DNA of 7,921 nt. Source: Betaproteobacteria bacterium. GTDB taxonomy: Bacteria; Pseudomonadota; Gammaproteobacteria; Burkholderiales; SG8-39. A program made the translations under genes and the position numbers. The stretch covers positions 1 to 7,921 of the forward strand of contig JAOUGZ010000104.1 of assembly GCA_029865405.1 (NCBI GenBank), written 5' to 3'. The notes below the pieces were generated by a model. It saw only the letters and a program-made list of their open reading frames with translations, searched no databases and was not told the origin of the DNA. This document shows positions 6,502-7,921 of the stretch, piece after piece (positions within the stretch are counted from its first letter, which is position 1; every line of letters starts with the position of its first letter).

Positions 6502-7921
6502 GTTCGTCGCGCAGTGCCTCGAGACGCGCCGAGGCGTGCAGCCAGTCTTCCTCGGCGCCCGCCAGCGCCTCGGCGAGGCGCGCTTCCGCGCGACCGAGCT
6601 CGGCCACCCGCGCCTTGTCCGGGCTCGCATAGAGCGCCGGGTCGGCGAGCGCGGCGCGGATCTCGCCGATTTCGCGCGACAATTGCGCGAGGCGCACCTC
6701 GATGGCGGCGAGCTGCTTCTCCGGAGGCCGCAAGCGCTGCTTGAGGCCGGCGCGCGAGGCGGCGGCCGCGCGCCGCTCGTCCTTGCGCGACACGCGCGCG
6801 TCGCCGTCGCGCGCGCGCCCTTCCTTCAGCCGCAGCTGCCGGTAGTCATCCAGATCGCCGTCGAACTCGCGTGCGCGGCCGTCGGCGACCACCACGATGC
6901 GGTCGGCGCAGGCGGCCAGCAGGCTGCGATCGTGCGACACGATGACCAGCGCGCCGCTGTAGCTTTGCAGCGCGATCGCCAGGGAGCGGCGCATCTCCAG
7001 ATCGAGGTGGTTGGTGGGCTCGTCCAGGAGCAGCAGGTTCGGCCGGCGCTTCACCAGCGCGGCGAGCGCCAGGCGCGACTTCTCGCCGCCCGAGAGCGGC
7101 CCGATCGGGCGCTCGGCGCGCTCGCCCGCGAAGCCGAAGCGGCCGAGGAAGTCCCGCAGCCCCTGCTCGCGCTGGCCGCGAAACAGGCGCGTCATCATCC
7201 CGAGCGGCGTCTCGTCGGCGCGCAGCAGTTCGACCTGGTGCTGCGCGAAGTAGCCGACGACGAGATCGCGCGCCGCGATGCGCTCGCCCGCGAGCGGCGC
7301 CAGCTCGCCGGCGAGCAGGCGCATGAGCGTGGTCTTGCCGTTGCCGTTGGCGCCGATCACGGCGACGCGGTCGGCGCTGGTGAGCGCGAGCTCCACGCCC
7401 GAGAGGATGGTGCGCCCGGGGTAGCCCGCGTCGAGCCCGTGCAGCGCCAGCACGCGCTCCGGCTGGCGCTCGGGCTCCTCGAACTCGAAGCGGTAGGTGT
7501 CCGCGGCGACCACCGGTGCGACGCGCGCCATGCGCTCCAGGCGCTTCAGGCGGCTCTGCGCCTGGCGCGCCTTGGTCGCCTTGGCGCGAAACCGCTCGAC
7601 GAACGAGGTGATGCGGCGGATCTCGCGGTCCTGGCGCGCGGCCGCCGCGAATTGCTGCTCGAGCTCGAGTGCGCGCGCGCTTTCGAACTTCGAATAGCCG
7701 CCGTCGTAGAGCCGCACCAGGCCCCCGTTCTCGGCGGGCAGGATGGCGAGCGAATGGTCGCAGACGCGGTCGAGGAAATCGCGGTCGTGCGAGACGACGA
7801 GGATCGTGCCTTCGTACGCGCGCAGCCAGCCCTCCAGCCACAGGATGGTGTCGAGGTCGAGGTGGTTGGTCGGCTCATCGAGCAGCAGGAGGTCGGAGGG
7901 CGCGATCAGCGCGCGCGCGAG
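6494..7921 (-). CDS. yheS: ABC-F family ATPase, YheS type (N-terminal part beyond the right edge)
   Basis: ABC-F proteins are soluble twin-ATPase factors that act on the ribosome. The visible 475 residues lack roughly the first third. The reading frame enters just after the signature motif of the first ATPase domain: LARALI, Walker B LLLLDEPTNHLDL (visible 11-23) and H-loop VSHDR (43-47). The inter-domain linker has RFRAKATKARQAQSRLKRL, strongly reminiscent of E. coli YheS. The second domain has Walker A GANGNGKTT (190-198), GYFAQHQVELLRADE (223-237), signature LSGGE (276-280), Walker B LLLLDEPTNHLDL (296-308) and H-loop SHDR (329-332). The tail (about residues 360-475) is charged and helical, probably a coiled coil, as in YheS. 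Both active sites look intact where visible. The precise cellular role is not known. The stop codon overlaps the convergent gene by 8 bp. Confidence 0.92.
   Translation of the reverse strand, partial: LARALIAPSDLLLLDEPTNHLDLDTILWLEGWLRAYEGTILVVSHDRDFLDRVCDHSLAILPAENGGLVRLYDGGYSKFESARALELEQQFAAAARQDREIRRITSFVERFRAKATKARQAQSRLKRLERMARVAPVVAADTYRFEFEEPERQPERVLALHGLDAGYPGRTILSGVELALTSADRVAVIGANGNGKTTLMRLLAGELAPLAGERIAARDLVVGYFAQHQVELLRADETPLGMMTRLFRGQREQGLRDFLGRFGFAGERAERPIGPLSGGEKSRLALAALVKRRPNLLLLDEPTNHLDLEMRRSLAIALQSYSGALVIVSHDRSLLAACADRIVVVADGRAREFDGDLDDYRQLRLKEGRARDGDARVSRKDERRAAAASRAGLKQRLRPPEKQLAAIEVRLAQLSREIGEIRAALADPALYASPDKARVAELGRAEARLAEALAGAEEDWLHASARLEALRDEPS

Noticed and set aside
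6485..6510. Bidirectional terminator between the unknown gene and the ABC-F gene
   Set aside because: The stop codons overlap and there is no T-rich tract on either strand.

Overview
The window is an ordinary, very GC-rich stretch of core chromosome from a proteobacterium, most likely a betaproteobacterium. This placement rests on the gene content (a DUF3025 gene next to pyrC, rnpB downstream, and a yraN / SIS / dolP / rfaE2 run beside rsmI) and on protein similarity. I did not place it at genus level. I see no mobile element, CRISPR array, tRNA, phage gene or defence system.

Left block, minus strand (read right to left): rsmI (16S rRNA 2'-O-methyltransferase), pyrC (dihydroorotase), a DUF3025 gene, rnpB (the RNA of RNase P), and the 5' part of an HD-domain gene that leaves the window at position 1. 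rsmI, pyrC and DUF3025 are packed with gaps of 9 bp or less or with overlap. rnpB begins within a few bases of the DUF3025 stop codon. rnpB is the one RNA gene; it covers about 336 nt that long ORFs would otherwise falsely claim.

Middle block, plus strand: yraN, gmhA, dolP and rfaE2. yraN starts back to back with rsmI; the two predicted ATG codons share bases of one CATG. gmhA and dolP overlap by ATGA, and dolP and rfaE2 overlap by 19 bp. This resembles the enterobacterial rsmI / lpoA-yraN-diaA-dolP locus without lpoA and with rfaE2 added. GmhA and RfaE2 are the first and an activating step of ADP-heptose synthesis for LPS, and DolP is an outer-membrane lipoprotein, so the block is themed on the cell envelope.

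Right block: a GNAT acetyltransferase (minus), a conserved protein of unknown function (plus), and an ABC-F ATPase of the YheS type (minus) whose N-terminal part lies beyond the right edge. rfaE2 and the GNAT gene converge and overlap by 95 bp. The unknown gene and the ABC-F gene converge and overlap by 8 bp.

The points that deserve a second look are small in scale: -10 hexamers built from the stop codon of the preceding gene (rnpB, pyrC), -10 hexamers 6 to 9 nt before start codons that lack a Shine-Dalgarno (possible leaderless mRNAs), a basic antisense-encoded tail on RfaE2, and an RNase P RNA L15 loop in which I cannot find the usual GGU. I found no convincing undescribed multi-gene system.
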